Source of the DNA: Eriocheir sinensis
Taxonomy: Eukaryota > Arthropoda > Malacostraca > Decapoda > Varunidae
Direction of reading: 5' to 3'
DNA length: 64,000 nt
NCBI RefSeq assembly: GCF_024679095.1
Contig: NC_066562.1
Span: forward strand, 8,080,398-8,144,397
Notes under the pieces: model-generated
Database searches by the model: none
Told to the model about the DNA's origin: nothing
Seen by the model: the letters and a program-made list of their open reading frames with translations, nothing else
Program-made: the position numbers and the translations under genes
Shown: one piece after another, positions 24,379 through 37,589 of the stretch
Position numbering within the stretch: position 1 is the first letter of the stretch
Layout: every line of letters starts with the position of its first letter

Positions 24379-24422
<44 letters not shown>

Positions 24423-24440
24423 CTTTGTGTGTGTGTGTGT
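24137..24440. repeat. (GA)n, (CA)27, (GT)22 and (GT)19 cluster
   Basis: GA at 24,137-24,161, CA at 24,219-24,273, GT at 24,294-24,338, GT at 24,382-24,419 and a short GT at 24,426-24,440. The CA and GT runs, 20 bp apart, are complementary and can pair as an imperfect hairpin. Confidence 0.95.
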
Positions 24441-24836
24441 CCTGTCATTCTGTTTTTAATTCCAAGCGCGCACTGCCAGGTCCAAACACCCTCGGCTCGA
24501 CCTCCCGCCCTCGTCATTATTTCAGCAGAATCACAATTGCTGGGCTGCTGAATGGCCTGCTGGATAGACCGACTGATTGCTTGATTGACAGACAGGTAGG
24601 CAGGTAGACAGGTAGACAGTTAGGTAAGGTTGAAGATAGTTAGATATGTCGGTTGGTAGATTAGTAGTTAGGAAAATAGGTGAATAAGTTGTAGGTAGAT
24701 GGGTAGATGGAGGTTAGTAGATAGGGAAGGATGAAGAGAGGTAGAGATTGATAGGTTAATAGATAGATAGAAAGAATAGATTGATTGATTGACTGACTGA
24801 CTAACTGACTGACCAACACACTAAATGATATAAAAT

Positions 24837-24837
<1 letters not shown>
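24441..24837. repeat. Degenerate tetranucleotide region (TAGA, TAGG, GACT)
   Basis: ACAGGTAGACAGGTAGACAG and GATTGATTGACTGACTGACT with many point changes, from about 24,590 onward. The first 150 bp are mixed, with no gene. Confidence 0.7.
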
Positions 24838-25174
<337 letters not shown>

Positions 25175-25189
25175 GGGAAGGAAAGGGGA

Positions 25190-25870
25190 GGAGGAGAAAT
25201 GATGAGATAGAAGAGGAAGAGAATCAAAGAGGAGAAATTAGAAAAGGGGAGAATATGAGAGACGAGAGAGGAGAGGAAAGAGGAAAGGGAACTGATGATA
25301 AAAGGAATGGAAGTGGAATGAAGATAGGGAGGAGGAGAAGAGGAAAGAAAGGGAATGAAAAAGGAGTAGAAATGATTGGAGAGAAGGAACGAGGAAAGGG
25401 AATGAAAAAGGAATAAGGATAAGGACGCTGGAGGAAAGGAAAAGAAGAAAACGGAATGAAATAGAAGATGTAAAAATAATTGGAGAGAAGGAAAGAGGAA
25501 AGAGGAAAGGAAACAGATAATAAAGGGGACGAAAGAGGAATGAGATAAGCAAGAGGAGAAGAGGAAAGAAGAGAAAGGCTTTAAAAAGGAGAAATAGAAT
25601 TGAAAGGAGAGAAGGAAGGGAAGGGAAGAGAATGAAGAGGAAAAAGGAAACGAAAGAGGAATAAGGATAAGTAGGAGGAGGAGGAGAGGAAAAGAAGAGA
25701 AAGTAATTAAAAAGGAGAAGTAGAATTGAAAGGAGAGAAGGGAATGGAAGGGAAGAGAATGAAGAAGAAAAAGGAACGAAAGTGGAATAAGGATAAGCAG
25801 GAGGAGGAGAGGAAAAGAAGAGAAAGTAATTAAAAAGGAGTAGAATTGAAAGGAGAGAAGGAAGGGAAGG
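25190..25870. repeat. Purine-rich tandem repeat, about 124-bp unit, about 5 copies
   Basis: TTAAAAAGGAGAAGTAGAAT plus TGAAAGGAGAGAAGG recurs at about 25,581, 25,705 and 25,828. The units also share AACGAAAGTGGAATAAGGAT. Older copies are visible back to 25,250. Confidence 0.85.
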
Positions 25871-25871
25871 G

Positions 25872-26330
25872 GAAAGCATGAACTGACAGACTGACTTACT
25901 GACTTACAAACGGAATAAAACGAATGGTTGACTGACTGACTGAGCGATTGACTGACTCACTAACTGACTAACCTAACCTAACGTATGCTATCCTAACTTA
26001 ACTGACTTACTGCCTTACTGAATACCGGAATAACTTAACGAATGCTTGACTGACCTTACGACTAACTGACTCTAGCTAACTAACCTAACCTAACTTAACT
26101 GACTGACTGACTGACTTACTGATGGACTGAAAAACAGATTAACTGAACGAATGCTTGACTGACTCACTAACTGACTAACCTAACTTAACTTATCCTAACT
26201 GACTGACTGACTGACTGAAAAACGGAATACTGAACGAATGATTGACTGACCTTACCACTAATTGACTGTCTAACCTAACCAAACCTAACCTATCCACACG
26301 ACTAACACTACCTGCCAACCGACCTACCTG
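25872..26330 (-). repeat. Degenerate GACT/CCTAA tandem repeat (opposite telomere-motif orientation)
   Basis: CTAACTGACTAACCTAACCT and GACTGACTGACTGACTTACT recur in units of roughly 100-130 bp, about four copies. CCTAACCTAAC is the reverse complement of the TTAGG motif that dominates 20,546-21,547. Confidence 0.8.
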
Positions 26331-26667
26331 GCTAACAAAGGTGTGACGTAAAGCAATTAACTCACCTGGACCAAACCACTAATGAGACAGCGATCCTCAC
26401 ACACAGGTAGAGGGACAAAGGAAGGGGCCCCAGTACACCTGAGACACGTAGGACAGGTGTAAACAAGGTGAGAAAGTGAAAGTGAGAGGGAGAGGGGAAA
26501 GGGGGAGAGTAGTGGAAGGTTAAAGGGATGGAGGTAAGGGAGGAGGAGGGATGGAGGAAGGGAGGGTGAAGGTAATGGAGGGAAAGGAGAGAAGGGAAGG
26601 GAGAGGTGAAGGGAGGCGAGGGAGGGAATATAATTGAAGGAAAGTATTAAGTGTCTCATTAACGTGA

Positions 26668-26668
<1 letters not shown>
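26331..26668. other. Short unique piece followed by (GGAGG)-rich purine DNA
   Basis: TCACCTGGACC, CACACCTGAGAC-like and ACAGGTGTAAAC E-box words to about 26,465, then GGAGGGA-type purine repeats. No gene. Confidence 0.45.
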
Positions 26669-26977
<309 letters not shown>

Positions 26978-26978
<1 letters not shown>

Positions 26979-27183
26979 TTTTCATTTATAGGTTTTTTTT
27001 AGATTTTCCTTCCATTTTCGTCTTTTTTTTTTTTTTTTTTTTGTTATTTCATTTTTTTTCATTTTCTCTTGTTTTCCACGCGTGACTTTTCTCCCTCCTT
27101 CTCTCCCTCCTTCTCTCCTTCCCTCCCTTCCCTTTTCTCTTCTTCCTTCCCTCCCTTCCTCCTCTTCTCTTTCACTGCTCCGA

Positions 27184-27240
<57 letters not shown>

Positions 27241-27469
27241 TTTCTGTTACGTCCCATTTACTCTCTTTCTCTCTTTCTCTCTACTTCTTTCTTTTTTCTT
27301 TCTTTTCTTTCCTTTTATATATTTATCTATTTACTTATTCACTTATCTATTTCTTTCTTTCATTTATTCCCTCATTCATTCATTCTCTCTCTTTATTTCA
27401 TAGTTTTCTTTCTTTTCTTTAATTTCTTCATTCATTCATTCATTCTTTCCTTCTCTTTTTATTTATTTA

Positions 27470-27475
<6 letters not shown>
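26978..27475. repeat. Poly-T and CT-rich low-complexity DNA with (CT)23
   Basis: A 20-odd T run near 27,025-27,046, CCCTCCTTCTCT words, CT at 27,190-27,236 and then TTCATTCATTCATTC and TTTCTTTC runs. Confidence 0.88.

Positions 27476-27558
<83 letters not shown>
27476..27558. repeat. (CT)41, the longest CT tract in the window
   Basis: Almost the only long tract with CT on the plus strand. The following 27,571-27,620 (TCAATTAGATATCTCATTAG) weakly resembles core 2. Confidence 0.95.
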
Positions 27559-27563
<5 letters not shown>

Positions 27564-27659
27564 GTGTACCAACTTTCAGTCAATTAGATATCTCATTAGG
27601 ACGATCTTTTGGGCGAATCCTTTCTGGTCGGACACGGAAGAGGAAAAACTTTGCTACTT

Positions 27660-27797
27660 GGGCCACAGAGGGAGACGGGAGAAGATATGGGAGAGAGGGT
27701 CGAGTGGGAGGAGAGAGAGGGACAGAGTGGGAATGAGACAGAAGAGGGGTAGGAGATATAGGGAGGGATAGGGAGGAAGTGGAAGAGGAGGAAGAGA

Positions 27798-27883
<86 letters not shown>

Positions 27884-28078
27884 AAGTAATATAGAGAAAT
27901 GGGAAAAATTTGGGTAGGGGAAAAAGATGGAGAGGGAGAGAGAGAGGGAGTGGAACAGGAGAATGAAGGAAGGAAATTGAGGAAGAAAAAGATGAAAAAA
28001 ATGTGAGTAAAAGGAGTAAGGGAGAGAGAGGGAGATAAAGTGGTACAGAGAAATGGGAGGAATATGAGTGGGGGGAAA

Positions 28079-28169
<91 letters not shown>

Positions 28170-28320
28170 AAAATGAGGGAACGAAGTAGAGGAAGAGAAA
28201 GACGAAAAACTATGAGGAAAAGGAGTAAGGGAGAGAGATAGAGGGAGATAGAGAATGAGAACAAAGAGGAAGAAGAAATGAAACAGAAGGGAGAAAGAGG
28301 GAATAGGAGAGAGAAGAGGA
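27660..28320. repeat. Purine-rich tandem repeat (about 200-280 bp unit) with (GA)n in each copy
   Basis: ACAGAGAAATGGGAGGAATA and ATAGAGAAATGGGAAAAATT start matching blocks, and AAAGGAGTAAGGGAGAGAG closes them. GA tracts at 27,802-27,881 and 28,087-28,165 occupy corresponding positions, so the microsatellite was duplicated with its flank. Confidence 0.8.
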
Positions 28321-28800
<480 letters not shown>

Positions 28801-28917
28801 CTATTTTTATATCTTCTTCTTATCAATTTTTTTACCCGTAATATTTTATCCCACCGAAGTCTAATTTACTTTTCCCTCCATTTTTTTATCATTCCGCGGT
28901 CGCCAAATTTACCCCTA

Positions 28918-28936
28918 CCCCCCCCCCCCCCCCCCC
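28918..28936. repeat. (C)19 homopolymer
   Basis: Nineteen consecutive C residues, a G-quadruplex or i-motif candidate and a likely sequencing-error site. Confidence 0.95.
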
Positions 28937-29024
28937 TCTTTCAGTCTCTCTACCTCCCCCCCATAAAAAAATCTTCGGGCAGACGTCTCACGCGAAATGC
29001 AAAGGACGACGATTTTTATATTTT

Positions 29025-29335
29025 CTCGTTTTTTTTCTTCTCTCTTCTTTTATCTTTCTCATTTTCTTTTTTTTTCCTTTTTCTTTTTTTCTTTTTTCTT
29101 TTGTTTTTTCCTTGTTTTTTTTCTTTTTTCTTTTTCTTATTTTCTTGTGTTTTTTCCTTTTCTTTTATTTCTTTTTTTCTTATTTTCTTGTTCTTTTTTT
29201 CTTTTCTTTTTACTTTTTTCTTTCTTTCTTATTTTCTTGTTTTTTTCCTTCTCTTTTTTTCTTTCTTTTCTTTTTTTTTCTTTTTTTGGCTGTCAAGTTT
29301 AACACCACACACCAAAAGATAACATTCTGTCCACG
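29025..29335. repeat. (TTTTC)n-rich block
   Basis: TTTTTTCTTATTTTCTTG and similar words recur. The Phe-rich frames are compositional. Confidence 0.85.
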
Positions 29336-30440
29336 TTGATTTTTTTATTTTTTTTTTTTTACTTTTTCTTGTTTTATTTATATTATTTTACTTTTTCATA
29401 CTTATTCACTTATTCTCCTATTATTCATTTGTCATTTATTTCTTTATTTCTTCTTTTTACTTTATTTTTCACTTATTCCTTTTATTCTCCTATTCGCTTA
29501 CTCCATTTTTATTATATTTCCTCTTTTTCCTTTTTAATTTATTTATTCCATTTTTATTCACTAATTCCTTTATTCTCATTGTTATTATTTATTATTTTCC
29601 TTCATTACTTGTTCCACTTTTACCACTTTTTTACTTTTTTTTCTACATTTTTTCATAATCTGCATCATTTTACATTTTTTTATTACATTCCAAATCTTAT
29701 TCAATTTATTTATCTTATCTTTATTCTGCTGTCATTATCTCCACTATCTCATAACGTCCATCTTTATACACTTTCTGCATTTATCATCTCTTTATCAGCT
29801 TCACTTCGTCTTTGCATCATTTTACATTATTATTTTAACTTCCATCTGTTATTCATCTTTATTTCTCTATCTTTATTCTTCTTTCATTATTTACGCCATC
29901 TCTTAATGTCTATCTTTTTACACTCTTCATTTATAATCTCTTATCAGCTTCACTTCGTCTTTGCATCATTTTTCTTTATTATTTTAACTTCCATCTCTCA
30001 TTCATCTTTATTTCTCTATCTTCTTTCTTCTATCATTATCTACGCCGTCTCTTAATGTCCATCTTTTAACACTTTCTAAATTTTCATCTCATTCCAAATT
30101 CACTTCATCTTTTTCACCCCTTGCATAATTTCGTTCCTTTTATAATCTGCACTTTTTCCCCTCTTTTTCTTCTCCTTTCTCATCTTGTTCCATCTAGCTT
30201 TCTTTATCTTTTCATCTCTGTTATCACACTTTTTTTCTTCTACATCACTTTTCATCTCCGTCCAGCTTCACTTCTTTTTTTTTCGACCCCTTGCATTATC
30301 CTCTTCTTGTCCCTTTCTCTTCTTATTCCATCTTCATCTCTGTTATCACAATTCTTTTCTACATTTCTCATCCTTTTCAAGCTTCACTTCTTCATCTTCT
30401 TCACCCCTCGCATTATCTTCCTTCCTGTCATAATTTGCAC
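29336..30440. repeat. T/C-rich tandem repeat, about 148-bp unit
   Basis: CAGCTTCACTTCGTCTTTGC lies at 29,797 and 29,945, and related AGCTTCACTTC steps near 30,262 and 30,380. They are accompanied by TTAATGTCCATCTTTT and ACCCCTTGCATTATC-type words. The stretch before 29,680 is T-rich without a clear period. Confidence 0.75.
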
Positions 30441-30767
30441 TTTTTTCCCCCCGCCGCTCCGTTTTTTTTTTCATGGCAGACTCGCCCAAAAAGTTTCATC
30501 AGATGTGTCCCGCGAAATGCAAATGGCAGCTTGAAATATCCCACAAATCTCTTCTCAATATCCGCTCGCATTTCCCTCGTCCAAATAAGCTCCCGTGGAA
30601 TACCCAATTATCTTTCTCGCTCTCTTATTATTTTTTTTTTCGTTTCCGGTATCATTATTATTATTGCTATTATTATTATTTCCTTTATTTGTTTCATTTT
30701 CCTTTCCTCCTGTTTTTATTTCCCGCCTTGCTTAACACAAACTCATGGACCGAGGACATTAGGATTC

Positions 30768-30770
<3 letters not shown>
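30441..30770. other. Mixed segment without recognised gene
   Basis: Non-repetitive apart from a few ATT words. No splice-supported exon or element landmark recognised. Confidence 0.4.
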
Positions 30771-30812
<42 letters not shown>

Positions 30813-30948
30813 TTATTGTTATTACTGTTTGTTCCTTCACCTGTTCTGTATTCTTTTCCACTCCCACCTCCTCCTCCTCCTCCTCCTCATCCTCATCCTC
30901 ATCCTCGCCAAATCCCAAGACAATTATTTTATTATTCCGCTCTGAAAA

Positions 30949-31000
<52 letters not shown>
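30771..31000. repeat. (TTA)n, (CTC)n and (GT)25 microsatellites
   Basis: TTA at 30,771-30,815, CTC and CATCCT repeats at 30,871-30,905 and GT at 30,951-31,000. Confidence 0.93.
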
Positions 31001-31001
<1 letters not shown>

Positions 31002-31318
31002 TTAAAAATAAATGTCAATTCGTTGTGATTGGCTCGGTTTCCTGTCCTGCGGCATCGCTTCATAATACTGTTTGTTTGTTTGTTTGTTTGTGTCGTGGGT
31101 TCACTTGTTTACGTTTGTTTACTCTTTGGTGTTTGTGATTGTTGTCTTTACAGGGAAGCGAAAAAAAGGGAGTGACCGCATTTTTTTTTTTTTTTTTCTC
31201 GTTTGTCTTTATCATCAGTGTTGCCAACCCTCACACCTCATGCTCCACCTCACCCTCCCTACCCATATCTCCCTTACACCCACTCTCCCTGACCCTCCCA
31301 TCCCCCCTTACCCCTATC
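31001..31318. other. Mixed segment with (GTTT)n and poly-T
   Basis: TTTGTTTGTTTGTTTGTTTG at about 31,071 and a 17-T run near 31,180. No gene recognised. Confidence 0.5.
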
Positions 31319-31515
31319 CCCTTTCACTTTCCTTCACTCCCCCCTTCATTCTCTCCCTGCCTCTCCTCCTCCTCCATTTGTCTTCCCCGTTTTATATTCT
31401 TTCCCTCTTCTCTCCATTTGTTTGTTTCTCTCCTCCTCTTCCTCCAGTTTTCTCCCCTGTTGCCTCATCCTTCATTCTTCTATCCCTTTCTTTCTCTTCC
31501 CTTTATTTTCTCTCC
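31319..31515. repeat. Pyrimidine-rich segment duplicated at 32,808-33,012 (copy a)
   Basis: CTCCTCCTCCATTTGTCTTC, CCCGTTTTATATTCTTTC, CTCCATTTGTTTGTTTCTC and CATCCTTCATTCTTCTATCC recur in the same order 1.5 kb downstream, direct orientation, with about 90 percent identity by eye. Confidence 0.88.
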
Positions 31516-31885
31516 TCCTCTTCCATTTCTTTCCCTCCCTTCCCTTCCCCTTCCCTCCCCTCTAACTTACCTTTCCCTTTAACAGTAATTTTAACCTTCC
31601 CCCTTGCCTTCCTCCCCTCCCCTCATCTCATTATCCTCCTCCTCCTCCTTCTTACCTCTCCTAATCCTCCTCATTTTCTCTTATAATAACCTTTTTCTTC
31701 ACACTAACATTCCTCTCCTTTTGGTCTCATCTCCTCCTCTTCCTCCTCCTCCTCCACCTCCTTCTTCTTACCTCTTCTAATCCTCCTCTTTTTCTCTTTT
31801 AATAATAACCTTTTTCTTCTCTCTAACATTCCTTTCCCTTTTGGTCTCATCTCCTCTTCCTCTTCTCCTTCTTCTCCTCCACCTT
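31516..31885. repeat. CTC-rich DNA with about 120-bp tandem duplication
   Basis: AATAACCTTTTTCTTC, CTAACATTCC and CCTTTTGGTCTCATCTCCTC recur about 125 bp apart (about 31,686 and 31,805). Confidence 0.8.
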
Positions 31886-32123
31886 TACCTTCTTAACTCT
31901 CCTTCTCCTTCTCTTTACTTTTTCTTCCCTTCAATCTATCTTCACCTTCCTACCTCCCCTTACCTTCCCATCCCTTCCCTTAATAACATCCTCCTCTTCT
32001 TCATCCTCCACATTCCCTCTTACCCATAACCTCCCTTTTCCCCTTTTAATAACCCTTACCTTCACCTTACCTTCCCATCTCTTCCCTTAACATCCTCCTC
32101 TTCTTCCTCCTCATACCCTCTTT
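31886..32123. repeat. Pyrimidine-rich degenerate repeat
   Basis: TACCTTCCCATCCCTTCCCT and CATCCTCCTCTTCTTC words recur twice. Confidence 0.65.
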
Positions 32124-32216
32124 CTTTTTTTTTTACAGCAAAGGAGTCAGTTCAAGGGCATAAAAAAAAGGAAACAAATAGGACAAAAAAAAAAGCCCGC
32201 TAGTCACTGCTCTCCC
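32124..32216 (-). mobile_element. LINE 3' tail fragment (copy T8), reverse orientation
   Basis: The minus strand reads GGAGAGCAGTGACTAGCGGG, a T-rich stretch, TGCCCTTGAACTGACTCCTT and GCTGTAAAA. It lies inside pyrimidine-rich DNA. Confidence 0.78.
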
Positions 32217-32807
32217 CCATCATCTCTTACCCATCTCCTCCCTCTTCCCCTTATAATAACCCTTACCTCAGACTTACCTTTCCTTCTCTTCATCTCACAC
32301 TCACACCAATAACATTTCGCTACAGGACAAAAGCCTTATCCAACATCCTCCGCTTCCTCGGTCTGCTGTTCATGTTCAACGGCCGGGTTTTACAAATGTA
32401 CTGGTTTCGTCGATTTTGCCTCGCTCTCTGCCTGTCCTGACTCTTCTTTTCAATATCTGGCTTCGCGCTTGGTTATTTTGGTTGTCCGTGTGATATCAGC
32501 TCAACGGATATAGCCTGGGAGTGTTGTTTCCGTCTTTTATCACTTGGCCGTGTGATATGACCCCCCCAAGTCCAGTTCCCTTGTTATCAGTTCTAAGTAT
32601 GATAGGATCTGACCACGTGCATGTCATTTTGTTTTGGTATAGTTGTTTCATTAGTTTGTTTGTGTATATATCTTTCTACCTACCTGTCTGTCTGTTTATC
32701 TATCTATTTATCTATGTATCTATGTATTTGTTATCAGTTATGTGTATGTCCAAGTCCTTTTCATGTGTTATCTCCCTCTTCTCTCCTTCGCTTATTCCAT
32801 TTCTGTT
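32217..32807. other. Mostly non-repetitive segment, possible dispersed-repeat fragment
   Basis: CGCTACAGGACAAAAGCCTT then ATCCAACATCCTCCGCTTCC at about 32,319 resembles the ACTGCAGGACAAAGGCCT-type words of dispersed invertebrate repeats, recalled and not checked. Two CCGTGTGATAT words lie 63 bp apart. TATCTATC words follow. No gene recognised. Confidence 0.35.
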
Positions 32808-33012
32808 TCCCCTTTCACATTCCTTCACTCCTCCGCCTTTCATTCTTTTCCTCTCCCTCTCCTCCTCCTCCTCCTCCATTTGTCTTCCCCGTTTTATATT
32901 CTTTCTCTCTTCTCTCCATTTGTTTGTTTCTCTCCTCCTCTTCCTCCATTTCTCTCCCCTGTTTCCTCATCCTTCATTCTTCTATCCCTTTCTTTCTCAT
33001 CCCTTTCCTTTC
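32808..33012. repeat. Pyrimidine-rich segment duplicated from 31,319-31,515 (copy b)
   Basis: Second copy of the CATTTGTCTTCCCCGTTTTA and CTCCATTTGTTTGTTTCTC block in direct orientation. It then passes into CCTTTCC pentamers up to 33,280. Confidence 0.88.
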
Positions 33013-33280
33013 CTTTCCTACCCTTCCCTTCCTTACCCTGCCATCCTCTTTCCCTTCCCCATTTCAGATACTTTCATTCTTTTTATTCCTTTTCCTTCCC
33101 CTTCCATCTTACCTGCCTCTTTATCTACCTTTCCTTCCTTCCCTTTCCTTCCTTTCCTTCCCTTCCTTACCTTACCTTTCCCTTCCCCATTTCACATACT
33201 TTCATTCTTTTTATTCCTTTTCCTTCCCCTTCCATCTTACCTGCGTCTTTACTTACCCTCCCTTTCCTTCCTTCCCTTCC

Positions 33281-33705
33281 CCTCGCTATGGACATTATCA
33301 AAACAGCGAGTCGTAAGTGGGTGTTCTTCTATTTTATCACTTCACACTCATTTCTGGCTTCCCCTCGCTATGGACATTATCAAAACAGTGAGTCGGAAGT
33401 GGTCGGTTACTCATTTTCATTCACTTCACGCTCACTTTTACTCACTTTCCTTCCCATTCTATCTTACCTGCATTCCTTCTTACCTTCCTCTCCTTCCCTT
33501 CCCTTCCCCTCGCTATGGACATTATCAAAACAGCGAGTCAGAAGTGGTCGGTTACTCATTTTCATTCACTTCATACTCACTTTTACTCACTTTAACTCCC
33601 ATTCTCTCTTACCCGCATCCCTTCCTTCTTGCCTTCCTCTCCTTACCTACCCTTCCCCTCGCTATGGACATTATCAAAACAGTCCGTCGGAAGTGGTTGG
33701 CTGCA
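33281..33705. repeat. Tandem repeat with TATGGACATTATCAAAACAG landmark, 4 copies
   Basis: CCTCGCTATGGACATTATCA starts at 33,281, 33,363, 33,508 and 33,657 (periods 82, 145 and 149). Longer copies add GAAGTGGTCGGTTACTCATT and a CCTTCC-rich linker. The first copy reads GAGTCGTAAGTGG where others have GAGTCGGAAGTGG. Confidence 0.9.
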
Positions 33706-33885
33706 TAATTGAGTGGATCGCAATCAATGCCATTACGTGTGTTATCCTCAACGTTATGAATCCGCGACCCACTCCCGCCGCGTCCATATTAATTAATGAA
33801 ACTTATTATTTAAAGCCCGTATAATGCTTAGGCCGCCCGTGCTAATGTTGGCCCGACCGCGTGTGCTTAAAGAGAGGCGTTACTT
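33706..33885. other. Short unique segment
   Basis: Mixed composition, no gene recognised. Confidence 0.4.
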
Positions 33886-33890
33886 TGTTT

Positions 33891-33921
<31 letters not shown>

Positions 33922-34168
33922 TTATTTGCATTATTAATTTTATTTTTAGGTTTAATACTTTCTTTCTCTGTTTTCTCCTCTATTTGTTTCTCCTCCTCTA
34001 TTTCTACATTCACTTTTTTTTCTCCTCCTCTTACTTTATTTCCTTTATCAGTCTTACTTCTATTCTTATTTTTAGTAGTAGTAGTAGTAGTAGTAGTAGT
34101 AGAAGTTGTTGTAGTAGTAGTAGTAGTAGTAGTAGTAGTATAAGTTGTTGAAGCGGTAATAGTAGTAA

Positions 34169-34199
<31 letters not shown>

Positions 34200-34212
34200 T
34201 GTAGTATCACCA

Positions 34213-34261
<49 letters not shown>

Positions 34262-34263
34262 CA
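33886..34263. repeat. (TTA)n and (TAG)n microsatellite cluster
   Basis: TTA at 33,886-33,932, TAG with GTTGTAG and GCGGTAA interruptions at 34,073-34,203 and ATT at 34,216-34,263. Confidence 0.93.
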
Positions 34264-34424
34264 TTATTTTTGCCATCATCATTTTTACGCCGCTCACTAG
34301 TTTTGCCGCATAATGAAATATTTTGAGCAATAACTGTAATTTCATTTTCATTTATTTATAGATTTCCATTTTTTCACGTAATTAATTCTGTATTTGTAGA
34401 TTTATTACACTCGTTAATTAATCT

Positions 34425-34765
34425 GCATATTTGTCTATCTGGCTATCTATCTATGTATCTATCTCTGTGTACTTACTTAACTATCTATCCATCTATCTAT
34501 CTATCTATATTTATCTGTATATCGCTGTCTACTGTACCTATTTATCTATCTATTTATCTACCTGTCAGTCTACCTATCTAGCTATCCATCTATGTATCTA
34601 TCTATATTTATCTCTACATTGCTGTCTATCTACTATACCTATTTACCTATCTCTCTATCTATCTGTCAATCTACATATTTAACTATCTATCCATCTATCT
34701 ATTTCTCTGCATATCGCTCCCTGTCTACCTATCTATCTATCTATATTTATCTCTATGGCGCTGTC
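34425..34765. repeat. (CTAT)n region with about 115-bp higher order
   Basis: TATCTATC tetramers contain recurring ATATCGCTGTCTACTG / CATTGCTGTCTATCTAC / ATATCGCTCCCTGTCTACC / GGCGCTGTCTATCTAC steps roughly every 60-115 bp. Confidence 0.85.
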
Positions 34766-34957
34766 TATCTACTTTTCTCCTTGCGTATATCATTTCGTCA
34801 CTCATCGATTATTCTATCCGTCAATTTATCTTTAGGTTCCTGTTTGTCATGTTTCTGTTTTGTTTTCTTGGCCACGAGCGTCAAAAGCCTTGTCAATACG
34901 TTTTCTTGGGAGATGAAAAGAGATACTTCCACGAATCTTGTCTTTCAGGTCTTGTGA

Positions 34958-35106
<149 letters not shown>

Positions 35107-35189
35107 CGAACATTTCTTTCAATTAATCGTCGAGAATGTCCTAAAGTGAGATTTATTGATCCTTGAAGACAATGAATGGAACGGCTGAC

Positions 35190-35380
35190 TCAGACGGAGG
35201 AGAAGGAGGAGGAGGAAGAGGAGGAGGAGGAGGAGGAGGAGGAAGAATTAACAGTCTTGCTGGTAGTACTGGTGGAGGAGGAAGAGGTGGTGGAGGCAAG
35301 AGAGATGAAGAAAGGAAGGAGTAGGAGGAGGAGGAGAAGGAGAAGGAAGGAAGGAAGGAAGGAAGAACTACAGGTATAAA
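35190..35380. repeat. (GGA)n-rich stretch
   Basis: GAGGAGGAGGAGGAGGAGGA around 35,219 and (GGAA)n at 35,345-35,364. Confidence 0.85.
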
Positions 35381-35556
35381 GGAAGAAGAAAGAAATTGAT
35401 AGTAGAGTGCGCGAATGTGAAACGAAAAAGAGAGGAAGAGGAAAAGGAGAAAAATGGCAGAATACAGGGAAGAGTAAAGATAGGAAGTAAAACAAGGAAG
35501 GAGAGGAAGGAGAGTAAAGGGATAAAAAAAAGGAAACAATAGAAAAAGGATAATAT

Positions 35557-35557
<1 letters not shown>

Positions 35558-35650
<93 letters not shown>

Positions 35651-35817
35651 GGAGGTGGAAGAGAAATACAAAGGAAAGACGAAAGTTAAGAAAGAGAAGA
35701 TGGAGAAGGAAAGGAGGCGAAGAGAGAGGGAGAGGGAGAGAGGAGAGGAGTGAACGAAAGAGGAAGAGAGAGAAAATAGAATAATATAAGACACAAAATA
35801 ACGGAAAGGGGAATTAG

Positions 35818-35885
<68 letters not shown>
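35558..35885. repeat. (GA)46 and (CA)33 tracts
   Basis: GA at 35,558-35,649 and CA at 35,820-35,885, with purine-rich spacer. Confidence 0.95.
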
Positions 35886-35892
<7 letters not shown>

Positions 35893-35989
35893 AAAATCGA
35901 AAACAAGACAAAAACAAGAATAAAAAAAACAAAAAAATAACATGAATAACAACAAGCTGGACTCTTTCTCGGTATTCAAGTTACTAATC

Positions 35990-36796
<807 letters not shown>

Positions 36797-36864
<68 letters not shown>

Positions 36865-37047
36865 AAGAGAAGAGAAGAGAAGAGAAGAGAAAGAAAGAAG
36901 GAAGGAACTAATGAAAGGAAAAGGAAGAAAGAAAGAAAATAGGAAAGGAAAGAAAGAAAGAGAAAAAGAGTGGGAAAGAGAGAGAATGTGAAGGGAGAGA
37001 GAGAAAGAGGAAGAATAGGTGAGAGAGTGAGAAAGGAGAGAGACAGA

Positions 37048-37111
<64 letters not shown>
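36797..37111. repeat. (GA)32, (AGAGA)n and (GA)30 with purine-rich spacer
   Basis: GA at 36,797-36,860, GAGAA pentamers to 36,892, and GA at 37,051-37,111. Confidence 0.93.
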
Positions 37112-37115
<4 letters not shown>

Positions 37116-37189
37116 CAGATAAGCAAACAGGCAACACACTTTAAAGGAATGAAACTGCCGAGAAAGCTGAATGTTGAAAGGGAAAGAAA

Positions 37190-37560
37190 GAACGAAGGAA
37201 GAAATAAAAGAAAATAAGAGAAAACAGGAAGAGAAACAGATAGAAGAGATAGAAGCGAAGGAAGAAATAGAAGATACAGAAGGAAAAAGAAGGAAACAGG
37301 AAGAGAAACAGATAAAAGAAGAGAAAGAGCGAAGGAAGAAATGAAAGATACAGAAGGAAAAAGAAGGAAACAGAAAGAGAAACAGATAAAAGAAGAGAAA
37401 GAGCGAAGGAAGAAGTGGAAGATACAGAAGGAAAAAGAAGGAAAAGGAGAATAGAAGGAAACAGGAAAAGATAGTAAAGAAGATTGAGAAAGAAGCGAAG
37501 GAAGAAATGAAAGATACAGAATTAAAAAGAAGGAAAAGGAGAATTGAAGGAAAAAGAAGG
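37190..37560. repeat. 74-bp purine-rich tandem repeat, about 4 copies
   Basis: CAGATAAAAGAAGAGAAAGA then GCGAAGGAAGAAATGAAAGA and TACAGAAGGAAAAAGAAGG recurs at about 37,235, 37,309 and 37,383. More diverged copies extend to 37,560. Confidence 0.88.
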
Positions 37561-37589
37561 AAAAGAAAAGAAATAAGTTGTTTTTTGTA

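Noticed and set aside
28918..28936. C19 as a biological signal
   Set aside because: Homopolymers of this length are error-prone in sequencing. Listed as a repeat only.
32521..33708. 395-codon plus-strand frame, among the longest in the window
   Set aside because: It crosses TATC, CTC and CCTTCC low-complexity DNA and the duplicated pyrimidine block. Stop-codon scarcity in pyrimidine-rich DNA explains it.
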